A stretch of 64,000 bases of DNA, taken from contig CAMNRH010000008.1 in the NCBI GenBank assembly GCA_946552115.1, positions 1-64,000 of the forward strand. Direction: 5' to 3'. The notes below the pieces were generated by a model. The model was not told where the DNA came from and made no database searches. It saw only the letters and a program-made list of their open reading frames with translations. The first letter of the stretch is position 1, and every line of letters begins with the position of its first letter. The DNA is from an uncultured Lachnospiraceae bacterium. Its GTDB lineage: Bacteria > Bacillota > Clostridia > Lachnospirales > Lachnospiraceae. The position numbers were made by a program, and so were the translations under genes. Of the stretch, positions 1 to 9,337 are shown piece after piece.

Positions 1-63
1 AATCACATATCTTACATTGGTTTTTATAGTTTCCACAAACTTTGAAACGGTCTCGGAAACGAT

Positions 64-510
64 TTAATTTAAAAGCTGCGTCATCATTTCGTTTACCAGC
101 TTGCCGTCGGCTTTTCCTTTCACTTTCGGCATCAGTACTTTCATGATTTTTCCTTTATCCTTAGGAGTCGGGGCATCTATGCCAAGCTCTGAGAGAGTAG
201 CGTTAATGATTTCTTTAATTTCCGCTTCGCCCATCAGCTTCGGAGCGTAGTTTTCCAGGACGGCAAGGCGTTTCCTGCATTCTTCGATAATATCCGTACG
301 CTCCGCGGGCGTCATATCAAGAGTTTCCTTTGTCTGTTTGATTTCTTTCATAACTACCTGGATTTCCTCTTCTTCGGTTAAATCTGCCCGTTTATCGATG
401 GCTTTATTTTTAAGAGCTGCCAAAAGCATGGACAGAGATTCCTTTGTCGGTTTGTCGCCGGCTTTCATAGCCGCAACCATAGCGCTTCTTACTTCTTCAA
501 TTTTGCTCAT
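64..510 (-). CDS. yqeY: GatB/YqeY domain-containing protein
   Basis: A 148-residue protein that matches the YqeY family from end to end: a charged helical N-terminus and a C-terminal helical tail related to the GatB subunit of the tRNA amidotransferase. The family is often assumed to act in tRNA-dependent amidation, but its biochemical role is not settled. The start is the ATG whose codon ends at 510, preceded on the minus strand by AGGAGG about 9 bases away. A TTGCAC-N17-TAAAAT promoter lies upstream at 552-580. The gene is monocistronic here and is followed only by the window edge. Identification is good; function is inferred from the family only. Confidence 0.9.
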   Translation of the reverse strand: MSKIEEVRSAMVAAMKAGDKPTKESLSMLLAALKNKAIDKRADLTEEEEIQVVMKEIKQTKETLDMTPAERTDIIEECRKRLAVLENYAPKLMGEAEIKEIINATLSELGIDAPTPKDKGKIMKVLMPKVKGKADGKLVNEMMTQLLN

Positions 511-551
511 GTCATGAATTCCTCCTGTTCTATTTTCTGATTTCAGATTTC

Positions 552-580
552 ATTTTATCATTTTAGCATCAAAAGTGCAA
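552..580 (-). promoter_or_regulatory. Sigma-A promoter of yqeY
   Basis: On the minus strand TTGCAC (575-580) is separated by 17 bases from TAAAAT (552-557), about 40 bases ahead of the yqeY start codon. Spacing and boxes fit the vegetative consensus. Confidence 0.5.
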
Positions 581-660
581 TTTTATAATTGCCGTATTAT
601 TTTTTCTGTAAATGTGCTATATTCAGAGAAAGAAAAAGAATACATACGGAGGGAATGTAT

Positions 661-1683
661 ATGAGGAATCATGAGGTGACAAAGGCACAGCCGCTGCTTG
701 CAGAGAACGGGAGCTTAAGGGAGCCGGGATGGTCGAGAAAGCTTTTGCAGGTATATGACAGGGATATGATTAAAGCGCCGAAATTCAGAATCAAAGAGTG
801 GGATTATTATCTGGTGTTAAATGAGGACTTTGCAGGGGCATTTACAATTTCTGATGACGGTTATATTGGACTGCAGTCTGTTTCCCTTTTAAATTTTAAG
901 GAAGGCTGGGAGCATACGGAGACGATTTTAAATCCGTTTCCGATGGGAAAGCTTAAGCTTCCGCATACGTCGGAAGCCGGGAATACGGTGTATAAGGACA
1001 GACGTCTTCATATGGGATTTTTTGTGAAGAACGGAAAGAGAGAGCTTCGCTGCAGGTTTAAAAATTTTTATGAAAGTAAATCGTTTTCCTGTGATATTAT
1101 GCTCTCCCAGCCCCGGATGGATACCATGGTGATTGCAACACCGTGGAAAGAGAAGAAAACAGCCTTTTATTATAATCAGAAAATAAATTGTATGCCGGCC
1201 GAGGGAAACATGACCTTTGACGGAAAGACCTATACCTTTTCTAAGGATAAGGATTTTGGTACGCTGGATTGGGGAAGGGGCGTGTGGACCTATGACAATC
1301 GGTGGTACTGGGGTTCCGGAAACGGAATTGTAAATGGAAAAGCGTTCGGATTTAATATCGGATATGGCTTTGGGGACACGTCAAAGGCCTCGGAAAATAT
1401 ATTGTTTTATGACGGTACGGCACACAAGCTTGAGGATGTCAGCTTCCATATTCCGGAGGACAGCTATCTGAAGCCGTGGACATTTACCTCCAGCGACGGC
1501 AGATTTGAGATGGATTTTAAGCCCGTGCTTGACCGGGCGGCAAAAACATCAGCAATCATTATCGAAAGTGATCAGCATCAGGTATTCGGACGAATGAGCG
1601 GAAAGGCAGTACTTGACGACGGAACGGCGCTTGAGATCAGGGATTTGATGTGCTTTGCCGAGGATGTGCATAACCGCTATTAA
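661..1683 (+). CDS. DUF2804 domain-containing protein
   Basis: A 340-residue protein of the DUF2804 family, recognised from the opening region (GxLREPGWSR near the N-terminus), a run of beta-strand-rich sequence, and the WGRGxW / WYWGSG segment around residues 200-220. The fold is probably an all-beta, lipocalin-like two-domain structure as in related carotenoid/hydroxyneurosporene synthase-like proteins; the enzymatic role is unknown. The start is ATG 661, with GGAGGGAA placed correctly; the open frame extends 24 codons further upstream but without a ribosome site. No signal peptide or membrane helix is seen, so it should be cytoplasmic. It stands alone, closed by a strong terminator that also faces the convergent TetR gene. 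Confidence 0.85.
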   Translation: MRNHEVTKAQPLLAENGSLREPGWSRKLLQVYDRDMIKAPKFRIKEWDYYLVLNEDFAGAFTISDDGYIGLQSVSLLNFKEGWEHTETILNPFPMGKLKLPHTSEAGNTVYKDRRLHMGFFVKNGKRELRCRFKNFYESKSFSCDIMLSQPRMDTMVIATPWKEKKTAFYYNQKINCMPAEGNMTFDGKTYTFSKDKDFGTLDWGRGVWTYDNRWYWGSGNGIVNGKAFGFNIGYGFGDTSKASENILFYDGTAHKLEDVSFHIPEDSYLKPWTFTSSDGRFEMDFKPVLDRAAKTSAIIIESDQHQVFGRMSGKAVLDDGTALEIRDLMCFAEDVHNRY

Positions 1684-1712
1684 GCAGACAATTAAAAGGA
1701 ATGGATAAAAGA

Positions 1713-1755
1713 ACATCCGGCACACGTCTGAGAAGACATATGCCGGGTGTTTTTT
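1713..1755 (+). terminator. Intrinsic terminator after the DUF2804 gene
   Basis: A 10-bp stem (1713-1722 with 1741-1750, one G-U pair, ACATCCGGCA/TGCCGGGTGT) is followed by a run of T. It overlaps the stop codon of the converging TetR gene. Confidence 0.8.
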
Positions 1756-2380
1756 ACTTTTCCGCACCGGATGCTTTGTCGGCATTCGGATTCTTTCCGC
1801 GGAGAGATTCAAGGAACGGAGTCATAAGTTCATGGCCGTACTGAACGAGAGAGTAACGCTTCTGCTGCAGACACCAATTGTAGGTGATGCCAATCTGGAA
1901 GCTCGTTATCATGTCCGTTAAGACGGCGTAGGTGTGCTGAGAAATAATTTGACCGGATTCGATACCGTCTTTCAGTAGCTGTTTTAAAATCTGATAATAG
2001 CGTCTGTCCGGGTTTAAAATGTGGCGCACGCCGTCGGTCATGACCTGAAGTCCATACAGAGAAGAATAAAAAATTCCGAAAGGCGAGTTTTCAACCGCAT
2101 GTAAGACGAAATTATTAAAGGATATAAGATTGTCTATCATGTGCAGATTTTCATCATAACATTCCTTAAGCCATATATCATAATCATTATCATAGATATA
2201 AGCGACTGTAAAGAGAAGTTCCTCTTTTCCGTGGAAATGATGGTAGAAAGCGCTGCGCGAGGTGCCGGATTTTTCGATAATTTCTGATATGGTAGTCTCG
2301 TCGTAGCCGTGCTCCTGAAACAGCTCCCACGCAGCTTTCATAATTTTTTCTTTTGTTTTCTTTTTATAGGGTCCCCGCAT
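1754..2380 (-). CDS. TetR/AcrR family transcriptional regulator
   Basis: A 208-residue TetR-family regulator. The N-terminal helix-turn-helix is typical: AAWELFQEHGYDETTI, then SEIIEKSGTSRSAFYHHF as helices 2-3, followed by a helical ligand-binding domain of ordinary length. I chose the ATG ending at 2380 (MRGPYKKK...) because AGGAAA precedes it and the longer frame upstream lacks both a ribosome site and family similarity. It is divergent from the 5-oxoproline/peptidase operon that starts at 2575, so control of that operon is plausible but not demonstrated; the effector is unknown. No perfect operator palindrome was seen in the 190-bp gap. Confidence 0.85.
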   Translation of the reverse strand: MRGPYKKKTKEKIMKAAWELFQEHGYDETTISEIIEKSGTSRSAFYHHFHGKEELLFTVAYIYDNDYDIWLKECYDENLHMIDNLISFNNFVLHAVENSPFGIFYSSLYGLQVMTDGVRHILNPDRRYYQILKQLLKDGIESGQIISQHTYAVLTDMITSFQIGITYNWCLQQKRYSLVQYGHELMTPFLESLRGKNPNADKASGAEK

Positions 2381-2490
2381 GTAATTTCCTCGTTTCTTTG
2401 TATAAATTTTAATATTTTCCGGATAACATATGGAGAAAATATCTACTATATACAAATTATATCGTAACATAAAGAAACTGTTAGTTCAAC

Positions 2491-2519
2491 TTGACTATAG
2501 CGCTTTACTTTGATAAAAT
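2491..2519 (+). promoter_or_regulatory. Sigma-A promoter of the peptidase/5-oxoproline operon
   Basis: TTGACT (2491-2496), 17-base spacer, TAAAAT (2514-2519), roughly 55 bases ahead of the start codon at 2575. Confidence 0.55.
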
Positions 2520-2574
2520 TAAAACAAGAATGAAGTACGGAATTTAGTTTGAATTTGAAATGGAGGAGAGGAAA

Positions 2575-5500
2575 ATGGAGCGGTTGAGAATTGAAGAACC
2601 GTTTTGCAGAGAAAAAATGGGCTATGCGCTTGAGGCGGCGCTTCTTTTGGGGTTTCAGTCAGAAACAGCGGTGTTTCCGATTGCTTCGCCGGACGGAGAG
2701 ATTACGGTTCCGGAAACGGAGAGGGAGCTTTTAGAACTGTGGCGGATGAAAAAGGGGGAGGCGCCGAAAGACTATCTCCCGGCAGAAAGGAAAGGTCCGG
2801 TTTTTGAGCTGGACTTCCGTGAGAAAAAAGGTTTGGAATATCTTTTTTCCAGAGGATTGTTTTTGAAAGACGAGGACGGGGACCTGCTTCCTGACAGGCT
2901 GGATGTCAGGCTTGTGCTGCCTGAAGATGCGGATGAACAGATGCTTATGGCCGCATGTAATGTTGCATTTCGCTTCGGAATGGAGACGACGGCTTATGAA
3001 GGCGGTATTTTGGCGCCGGAGGGATATGAGGGAAATGCGGTTGTATTTTCTTATGCAGAGCATGAAAGGCTTATATTAAAGGAGCTTCCGGATGCGGTGC
3101 AGGTACATATTCAGGGGAAAGGTCAGGAGCTTTTGGAGCTTTCCAATCTTGTCTGTGAAAAATTTCCTCTGACGGACGGCGTATGGAAAAGCTGGCGGGA
3201 TGTGCTTATGGATATGACGGATGATTTTGCCATGCGGGGAGCAGACGGACAGCTTGCCTGTCTGCATGCGTTTGAAAAGGAGAGGGAAGGAAAGCTTAAG
3301 CTTTACGGAAATCCGGAAATCAGTGAGGAACAGAAAAAATATTTTCCGGAAGCGGAAATTTGTAATTACAAATCCGGAAAGAAAATATATGAAAAAAATT
3401 ATGAGTTTCCGTGGGAGACAGAGATTTTTGAACGGGTTTTAAAGGAGGAAATTTACCCGTCTCTTAAAGAGGGAGACAGGATAAGGATAGAAGGAGCGCT
3501 CAGTGAAGAGCGGACGGTGCGCAGAAGCCTTTCGGATCGTGTCAGGAGCGCGGTGGCGGAGACTGGTGCAGAAGTGGAGGAGATTCAGCTCATCTGCGCA
3601 TATAAACAGGGCTTTTCATGGATGGATGAGGTAGTGATTCCGGCGGTAAAGGAGCAGATGCCGGAGAAAATTGAGATTTATTTCAGGCCCTTTCTTCCGG
3701 AGGGGGAAACACAGTGGCTGGATGAGAATGGAGCGACTCCTTCCTATCATAATCTAAAGGCTGATAATCCGGATAAATGGTATGATCTTCCGATTCGATA
3801 CTTGCAGGAGCTGTATCCGATTCAGGATATGCTTAAGGAAAAACTCTCTGTGAAAGAAGAAAATATTATTTTTAAGGCGTATGAAGGGGAAGAAAATCTG
3901 ACATATCTGTGCAGAATAGTTTGTTCCGGCGGTATTTGCAAGAAATTTCGGTATCTTTCCAGATGTTCTGAAAGACCTTATTTAGACGAATATCCAAAGC
4001 TGGGGAAAGTACATCCGGCTACGGGATATATCCAGGTATGGATAAACGGGGAGGAAAGGCTTGAACGGAAGCTTCCGACAGATTTGGAGCGTATTTGGGA
4101 AGCTTATCAGAAAGAGGTGCTGCCGGAATGCCGCGCGTATATAGAGGAAAAGTCGAAAGGGGATATACGGGCAGATATGCAGCCGTTTTTCCAGGAGCTT
4201 TCTTTGGAGGTATGGGCAAGCGAGCCGGATTACCGGACCGGAAGCAGAGAGGACATGGTTTCGTCTCTGGATGCGCTTCATGAGGATATGTATTTTGTCG
4301 GAAGCGATTATTTTAAAAATTACGGGATACAAAAGACAGGCGAGCTTTTTGACGCACCCGGGCTGATTCTTCCGGAGATTCATGTAAGAGAGGGGGCGCC
4401 GGCGTTTCGGGTGACCCTGTATGAACGTCAGATGGACGAGGCGTGTATTTTTTGTGACGGCAAAGAGGTTTTCCGACAGAAAGAGAGAGGCGAAGTATCT
4501 CTTAAAATTTCCGAGATTTATAACAATCATGGGAAGCTGGCGGTGAGGATTCCTGTGACAGGGGTGCCGGAGGCAGTAATTTCATCTTATGCGGAGCTTT
4601 TTTCAGAAGGAGTGCTTTTTAGCAGCAGAGAGATGAAAGAAGACTACGAGCTTTGCTTTGTCAGTGAAAACGGGGCGGAATATGAGGCGTCTGTTCCCGC
4701 GAAAACCAGACGAAGTGTGAAAGCCATAGAGGACATTGAGCTGCATGAGAAAGAATTAATCGGATACGATATGTGCATGGAGATTCTTGAGGAGCTAAAA
4801 GGTGTAAAAGGAATTGAGGTTTTCAGATCCGCGTGGTCCTATCAGGGGCGAAAGCTTTGCGGAATCTGGCTTCGGCCGCAGTACAAGGGGTATCTTTCCA
4901 TGACAAAGCGTTTGAGCAGACGGCCCAGTGAGATTATTAATGCAAGACACCATGCCAATGAGGTGTCCAGTACAAATGCAGCATTTATTCTCCTTAAAAA
5001 GCTTTTGACAGAGGAGGTTTACAGAGAGCTTCCGGAGAAGCTGAATCTGGTAATTGTTCCTATGGAAAATACAGACGGCGCGGCGCTTCATTATGAGCTA
5101 CAAAGGGAGCATCCTTACTGGAAATTCCATGTGGCGAGATTTAATGCGGTAGGAAAGGAATTTTATCACGACCATTTCAGGCAGGATACGATACACAGAG
5201 AGGCAATGGGACTTACAAGACTTTTTGAAAAGTATATTCCGGATGTAATAACAGATAATCACGGAGTTCCGAGCCATGAGTGGGAGCAGCAGTTTTCCGG
5301 GTATACGTCACCGTCTTACAAGGGCTTCTGGCTTCCGCGTTCACTGCTTTACGGATACTTTTGGTATGTGACGGATCCGGAATATAAGGGGAATTATTCG
5401 GTAAATCAAAGAATGGAAGATGTGATTGCCGATAAGATTGCCGAGGATGAAGAAATGACGGCATGGAACAAGGAGTGGAGCGCACAGTTTGAGAAGTATG

Positions 5501-5841
5501 CCCATGCGTGGATGCCAAAGCTGTTCCCTGCGGATTACTATAAAAATATGATTGATTACTGGATACCATTTGCATTTGACAAAAATCATCGGTATCCATC
5601 CATCCGTTTTCCGTGGATTACGACTGTGGCGTATACGAGCGAGGTGGCGGATGAGACGGCGCAGGGCGAATATCTGAATTTGTGTGCGAGGGCGCATGTA
5701 GCTCATGACGAGGCGACCATTCAGATGCTTATGGAGGCAGAGCATGTATATCAATGCGAATGCGGGCGCCAAAACGGACAGATCTTTGCCGGATACTCGA
5801 GACTGAGGCCGATGGTTGTCGGGAATTCGGAGAAAAGATAA
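2575..5841 (+). CDS. M14-family zinc carboxypeptidase-like peptidase (large)
   Basis: A 1,088-residue cytoplasmic protein without a signal peptide. The peptidase M14 core is in the last third: zinc motif HxxE within ARHHANEV (His793, Glu796) and a third candidate zinc ligand about 100 residues later in DNHGVPSHEW (His896), the spacing expected for zinc carboxypeptidases. The first ~750 residues contain a region resembling a divergent DUF2088/lactate-racemase-like or accessory beta domain that I cannot name with confidence. The start at 2575 is preferred over 2560 because the GGAGGAGAGG ribosome site lies between the two ATGs. It is first in an operon with a 5-oxoproline transporter, an aminopeptidase and pyroglutamyl peptidase, so it probably trims peptides. 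Substrate specificity is unknown. Confidence 0.8.
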   Translation: MERLRIEEPFCREKMGYALEAALLLGFQSETAVFPIASPDGEITVPETERELLELWRMKKGEAPKDYLPAERKGPVFELDFREKKGLEYLFSRGLFLKDEDGDLLPDRLDVRLVLPEDADEQMLMAACNVAFRFGMETTAYEGGILAPEGYEGNAVVFSYAEHERLILKELPDAVQVHIQGKGQELLELSNLVCEKFPLTDGVWKSWRDVLMDMTDDFAMRGADGQLACLHAFEKEREGKLKLYGNPEISEEQKKYFPEAEICNYKSGKKIYEKNYEFPWETEIFERVLKEEIYPSLKEGDRIRIEGALSEERTVRRSLSDRVRSAVAETGAEVEEIQLICAYKQGFSWMDEVVIPAVKEQMPEKIEIYFRPFLPEGETQWLDENGATPSYHNLKADNPDKWYDLPIRYLQELYPIQDMLKEKLSVKEENIIFKAYEGEENLTYLCRIVCSGGICKKFRYLSRCSERPYLDEYPKLGKVHPATGYIQVWINGEERLERKLPTDLERIWEAYQKEVLPECRAYIEEKSKGDIRADMQPFFQELSLEVWASEPDYRTGSREDMVSSLDALHEDMYFVGSDYFKNYGIQKTGELFDAPGLILPEIHVREGAPAFRVTLYERQMDEACIFCDGKEVFRQKERGEVSLKISEIYNNHGKLAVRIPVTGVPEAVISSYAELFSEGVLFSSREMKEDYELCFVSENGAEYEASVPAKTRRSVKAIEDIELHEKELIGYDMCMEILEELKGVKGIEVFRSAWSYQGRKLCGIWLRPQYKGYLSMTKRLSRRPSEIINARHHANEVSSTNAAFILLKKLLTEEVYRELPEKLNLVIVPMENTDGAALHYELQREHPYWKFHVARFNAVGKEFYHDHFRQDTIHREAMGLTRLFEKYIPDVITDNHGVPSHEWEQQFSGYTSPSYKGFWLPRSLLYGYFWYVTDPEYKGNYSVNQRMEDVIADKIAEDEEMTAWNKEWSAQFEKYAHAWMPKLFPADYYKNMIDYWIPFAFDKNHRYPSIRFPWITTVAYTSEVADETAQGEYLNLCARAHVAHDEATIQMLMEAEHVYQCECGRQNGQIFAGYSRLRPMVVGNSEKR

Positions 5842-5879
5842 ATACTTAAATTATTGTTTACTTAAAGGAGGAGATTTAA

Positions 5880-6560
5880 ATGGAACTTATCAAATTACTC
5901 GGTGTTCTGATTGTAATTGTCGGATTTGCGCTGAAGCTGGATTCAATTCTTATTATTTTTCTGGCGCTCATTACGACAGGGCTTGTGGGCGGACTTGGAA
6001 TTGACGGTCTTTTAGAAACAATTGGAGTGAACTTCGTAGCAAACAGAAGTATGGCAATTTTTATTATGATTCTTCTGATTACGGGTGTTCTGGAGAGAAA
6101 CGGCCTCAGAGAGGCGGCCACAGATTTGATTAAAAAGGTAAAAGGAGCTACTGCCGGTAAGGTGGTTGCCGCATATGGTATTATGCGTGCTATTTTCGGG
6201 GCTTTTAACGTAGGCTTCGGCGGCGTCGCGGGCTTTGTGCGTCCGGTCGTTCTTCCGATGGCAGAGGCGGCGGTAAAGAATCAGGGACATGAAGCGAAAG
6301 AGGAGCATGTAGAGGATATCAAGGGTATGGCGTCGGCGATGGAAAATATTACATGGTTTTTCTGGCAGGTACTTTTCGTAGGAGGATCCGGCGGAATTCT
6401 TGTACAGGGCACTCTGGCTTCGCTTGGCTATGAGGTAGAGCTTATTGAACTTGCGGCGGCAGAGATACCGGTTGCAATCTTTGCTTTGGTTGTCGGCTGT
6501 GCAGTGACGATTCTGGGTGATAAAAGGCTTACAAAAAAATATTATGGTGAAAATAAGTAG
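5880..6560 (+). CDS. 5-oxoproline transporter, DUF969 family subunit
   Basis: A 226-residue membrane protein with about five to six hydrophobic segments, matching the DUF969 family; residues such as KLDSI near residue 20 and the Gly-rich FGAFNVGFGGVAGFVRP segment are characteristic. DUF969 and DUF979 proteins are always encoded together and are annotated as a two-subunit 5-oxoproline (pyroglutamate) permease of the inner membrane. Here the DUF979 partner begins 12 bases downstream. A ribosome site AAAGGAGGAG precedes the ATG. The pairing with pyroglutamyl-peptidase in the same operon supports the substrate assignment. Confidence 0.9.
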   Translation: MELIKLLGVLIVIVGFALKLDSILIIFLALITTGLVGGLGIDGLLETIGVNFVANRSMAIFIMILLITGVLERNGLREAATDLIKKVKGATAGKVVAAYGIMRAIFGAFNVGFGGVAGFVRPVVLPMAEAAVKNQGHEAKEEHVEDIKGMASAMENITWFFWQVLFVGGSGGILVQGTLASLGYEVELIELAAAEIPVAIFALVVGCAVTILGDKRLTKKYYGENK

Positions 6561-6571
6561 GGGGTGAAAGC

Positions 6572-7525
6572 ATGGCTGATTTAAAATTTATACAGGTAAA
6601 TGAAGTGTTGGGAACGAACCTGCTGAACATGGTATGGGTGATTATAGGCCTGATTGCGATTTATGCGGGAATTAAAAATCTTCTGGATAAGGAAAATCCG
6701 TCCAGATACGGAACAGCGCTTTTTTGGAGTTCTTTCGGTGTTGTATGCGCGTTCGGCACATGGCTTCCGGCTAAGGTTTCAGGCGTTCTTGTTATCATTA
6801 TGTGTCTGCCGCCGATTTTCAAGAAAGTGAAAGTGGGAAAGGTTGATACTCCGTCAAAGGAGCATACAGTAGAACAGTATCGGAAAGTTGGTATGAAGAT
6901 ATTCTTTCCGGCGGTCTGCGTAGGTATTTTTTCACTTGTTTTCGCATTTTTCAGTAATTTAAGCTCAATGGTGGCGGTTACGCTTGGAGTTATTGTTGCA
7001 ATGATTATTTTGATGGTTTATAATCCAGGTGAAAACAAACCGGCAGTGTTCCTCAAAGAGTCGGAGAGATTTCTTTCTATTATGGGACCGCTATGTCTGC
7101 TTCCGCAGCTGCTTGGATGTCTTGGCGGTGTGTTTACGGCAGCGGGCGTCGGCGATGTGGTTGCCGGTATCGTAGAAAAGATTGTTCCGAAAGGGAATGT
7201 AAATATCGGTATTATTGTATTTGCAATCGGCATGGCGTTATTTACCATGATTATGGGAAATGCGTTTGCAGCGATTACGGTTATTACGGTAGGTATCGGA
7301 GGACCTTTCGTTCTCGCATACGGCGCGGATCCGGTAGTGATTGGTATGCTTGCCCTGACCTGCGGATATTGCGGAACCTTGTGTACTCCGATGGCAGCGA
7401 ATTTCAATATAGTTCCGGTGGCGATTTTGAATATGAAAGATCGCTGGGGAGTTATTAAGAAACAGGTAGCAGTGGCCGTTATTATGCTGGTGTTCCAGAT
7501 TAGTTATATGATTATATTTAAGTAG
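6572..7525 (+). CDS. 5-oxoproline transporter, DUF979 family subunit
   Basis: A 317-residue polytopic membrane protein (roughly nine hydrophobic segments) of the DUF979 family. The sequence has the Gly/Ala-rich helices GNAFAAITVITVGIGGPF and the TCGYCGTLCTPMAANFN motif near residue 265, which contains three Cys and is conserved in the family. It is the second half of the presumed 5-oxoproline permease, translated from GGGGGTGA 12 bases after the DUF969 gene. Known family context (next to pyrrolidone-carboxylate peptidase) matches exactly what is seen here. Confidence 0.9.
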   Translation: MADLKFIQVNEVLGTNLLNMVWVIIGLIAIYAGIKNLLDKENPSRYGTALFWSSFGVVCAFGTWLPAKVSGVLVIIMCLPPIFKKVKVGKVDTPSKEHTVEQYRKVGMKIFFPAVCVGIFSLVFAFFSNLSSMVAVTLGVIVAMIILMVYNPGENKPAVFLKESERFLSIMGPLCLLPQLLGCLGGVFTAAGVGDVVAGIVEKIVPKGNVNIGIIVFAIGMALFTMIMGNAFAAITVITVGIGGPFVLAYGADPVVIGMLALTCGYCGTLCTPMAANFNIVPVAILNMKDRWGVIKKQVAVAVIMLVFQISYMIIFK

Positions 7526-7559
7526 GATTGACAAATAATATCCAGTAAGGGATGGGGAA

Positions 7560-8552
7560 ATGATGACGCGTAATATGGAGCGTGGCGCAAAAATTGTTGT
7601 AGAGGAATGGCTCAGGGTAAAGCCGTGGGACAAACTTCTGATTGTTACGACAAAGGAGCATTTGGAGGAAGCAGGGGCGCTTAGAAAATATGCAGTGGAG
7701 AGGGCGCGCTCGGTTAATTCTCTTGTGGTGGAGAATACAGGGAAGCACGTGGGAGTTTTTTTTGATATGAATGAAGAAGTGTTTGATCCCTACACAGCAG
7801 TGATTGCCGCTACCGATTATTCCCTGGTGACGACAAAGGCGGCCAGACGCGCAATACAAAAGCACAAAAAGTTTTTGTCCCTGCCGCTTTCCACGAATGA
7901 CGGAAGGTCTATGCTGGAATATGAATTTATGACGATGGACACCAAAAAGAGCCGTCTGATGGCGAAAGTCATTATGAAGTATCTCAGGTACAGTAAGTTT
8001 ATCTATGTGACGACACAGGCGGGAACGGATTTAAAGGTATATAAGGAGAACCGAAATCCGGGGTTTTTTAACGGTGTGGTAAAGGACGGAAAAGGCTATT
8101 CCTCGGCGAGTATCGAAGCGTATGTTTCGATTGAGGAGACGAAGACAGAGGGTGTGCTTGTAGTAGACGGTTCGCTCGGCTATATCGGAAGAGCGGAGGA
8201 GCCGACACGGATTCTGCTGGAAAAGGGCAGAATTACAGATATAGAAGAGACAGTTACCGGAAAACGTCTCCGACAGTATATGGAGGATTATCAGGATTCA
8301 AGGATTTATGTGGCGGGAGAGTTTGGAATCGGCCTGAATTCCTATTCGCAATGTCTTGGAAACTGTTATATTGAGGATGAATCGGCATACGGAACCTTTC
8401 ATATTGGGCTGGGCAGAAATCTGGCTCTCGGAGGACGGCAAAATGCAAACGGGCATTTCGATTTGGTATGCCTGGAGCCGGATATTTATACTGATAACAG
8501 GCAGATTATGCAGCAGGGGAAGATTATCATACCGGAACCCGTGGTATATTAA
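7560..8552 (+). CDS. M29-like aminopeptidase (AmpS/PepS type)
   Basis: A 330-residue protein resembling thermophilic metallo-aminopeptidases of family M29. The C-terminal half carries the family pattern: AGEFGIGLN, an acidic pair in IEDESAYGTFHIGLG, a GG turn, and a closing H-x-D in GHFDLVCLEPD, which together supply the expected metal ligands. It is shorter than classical M29 enzymes (about 410 residues) and belongs to the compact clostridial group often found with 5-oxoproline transporters. No signal peptide. It lies 34 bases after the transporter and 50 before pcp, so is co-transcribed. It likely releases N-terminal residues from imported or recycled peptides; exact specificity is unknown. 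Confidence 0.75.
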   Translation: MMTRNMERGAKIVVEEWLRVKPWDKLLIVTTKEHLEEAGALRKYAVERARSVNSLVVENTGKHVGVFFDMNEEVFDPYTAVIAATDYSLVTTKAARRAIQKHKKFLSLPLSTNDGRSMLEYEFMTMDTKKSRLMAKVIMKYLRYSKFIYVTTQAGTDLKVYKENRNPGFFNGVVKDGKGYSSASIEAYVSIEETKTEGVLVVDGSLGYIGRAEEPTRILLEKGRITDIEETVTGKRLRQYMEDYQDSRIYVAGEFGIGLNSYSQCLGNCYIEDESAYGTFHIGLGRNLALGGRQNANGHFDLVCLEPDIYTDNRQIMQQGKIIIPEPVVY

Positions 8553-8602
8553 AATAACGGATCCCCGAGAGGGGAGAGAAGGACAGGAGGTATCATAAGG
8601 AA

Positions 8603-9247
8603 ATGAAAGTGTTAGTAACTGGATTTGATCCTTTCGGAGGAGAGCCGGTAAATCCGGCTTATGAAGCGGTAAAGCTGCTTCCGGATGAGATTGCAGGGGC
8701 AGAGATTATCAAGGTGGAAATACCGACCGTATTTTCAAAGAGCGGTCCGGCGGTGGAAGAAAGTATAAGGCAGTATGAGCCGGATATCGTTATTAATGTA
8801 GGGCAGGCAGGAGGACGTTCCTGTGTGACCATTGAGCAGGTGGCGATTAATCTGGCAGAGGCGCGTATTCCGGATAATGCCGGAGAACAGCCGTCTGACG
8901 AGCCGCTTCAGAAAGATGGGGAGCCGGCTTATTATGCTACGATTCCGGTAAAGGCAATTGTGAAGAATGTCCGGGAGCATGGAATTCCGTGCCATATCTC
9001 TTACACGGCGGGAACATATGTTTGCAACTGTGTGATGTACAACGTGCTTCATATGGCGGCAAGAAAATACAAAAATATCCGTGCCGGCTTTATTCATGTG
9101 CCGTTTGCGGCGGAGCAGGCGGTCGAAAAACCCAACGGAACTCCGTTTATGTCCCTTGAAATGATTGCAAAATCTTTGGAATACGCAATTGAAGCATCGG
9201 TAAAAAATGAAGAGGATATTGCGGGAGTGATGGGCGAAACCCACTAA
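8603..9247 (+). CDS. pcp: Pyroglutamyl-peptidase I
   Basis: A 214-residue cysteine peptidase (family C15) that removes N-terminal pyroglutamate from peptides, releasing 5-oxoproline. The catalytic triad is visible: Glu in TIEQVAIN (about residue 80), Cys in GTYVCNCVMYN (about residue 144) and His in AGFIHVPF (about residue 168). The length is normal (about 215). The opening KVLVTGFDPFGG is diagnostic. It closes an operon with a carboxypeptidase, a 5-oxoproline permease and an aminopeptidase, so it joins import/export of 5-oxoproline with its enzymatic release. Ribosome site AGGAGG/AAGGAA precedes the ATG. Confidence 0.96.
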   Translation: MKVLVTGFDPFGGEPVNPAYEAVKLLPDEIAGAEIIKVEIPTVFSKSGPAVEESIRQYEPDIVINVGQAGGRSCVTIEQVAINLAEARIPDNAGEQPSDEPLQKDGEPAYYATIPVKAIVKNVREHGIPCHISYTAGTYVCNCVMYNVLHMAARKYKNIRAGFIHVPFAAEQAVEKPNGTPFMSLEMIAKSLEYAIEASVKNEEDIAGVMGETH

Positions 9248-9283
9248 ACGAAAACTACAGAAAATATTCTCAGGTATAAAATG

Positions 9284-9337
9284 CCTCCATTTACAAATAA
9301 TAGGATTACGGCAAAATTTGTAAATGGAGGATTTTTT
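9284..9337 (+). promoter_or_regulatory. 15-bp hairpin plus T-run enclosing the spoVT ribosome binding site
   Basis: Arms 9284-9298 and 9316-9330 are perfectly complementary (CCTCCATTTACAAAT / ATTTGTAAATGGAGG) around a 17-base loop and are followed by ATTTTTT. It could terminate the upstream operon, and its 3' arm contains the GGAGG that serves spoVT, so the same structure would also hide the ribosome site. Confidence 0.6.

Noticed and set aside
1-63. The first 63 bases were examined for a gene or terminator.
   Set aside because: No convincing hairpin, promoter or open frame is visible.
9281-9337. Extended spoVT start at 9281.
   Set aside because: This part is the hairpin leader; the AbrB domain begins exactly at 9338, where GGAGG is correctly spaced.
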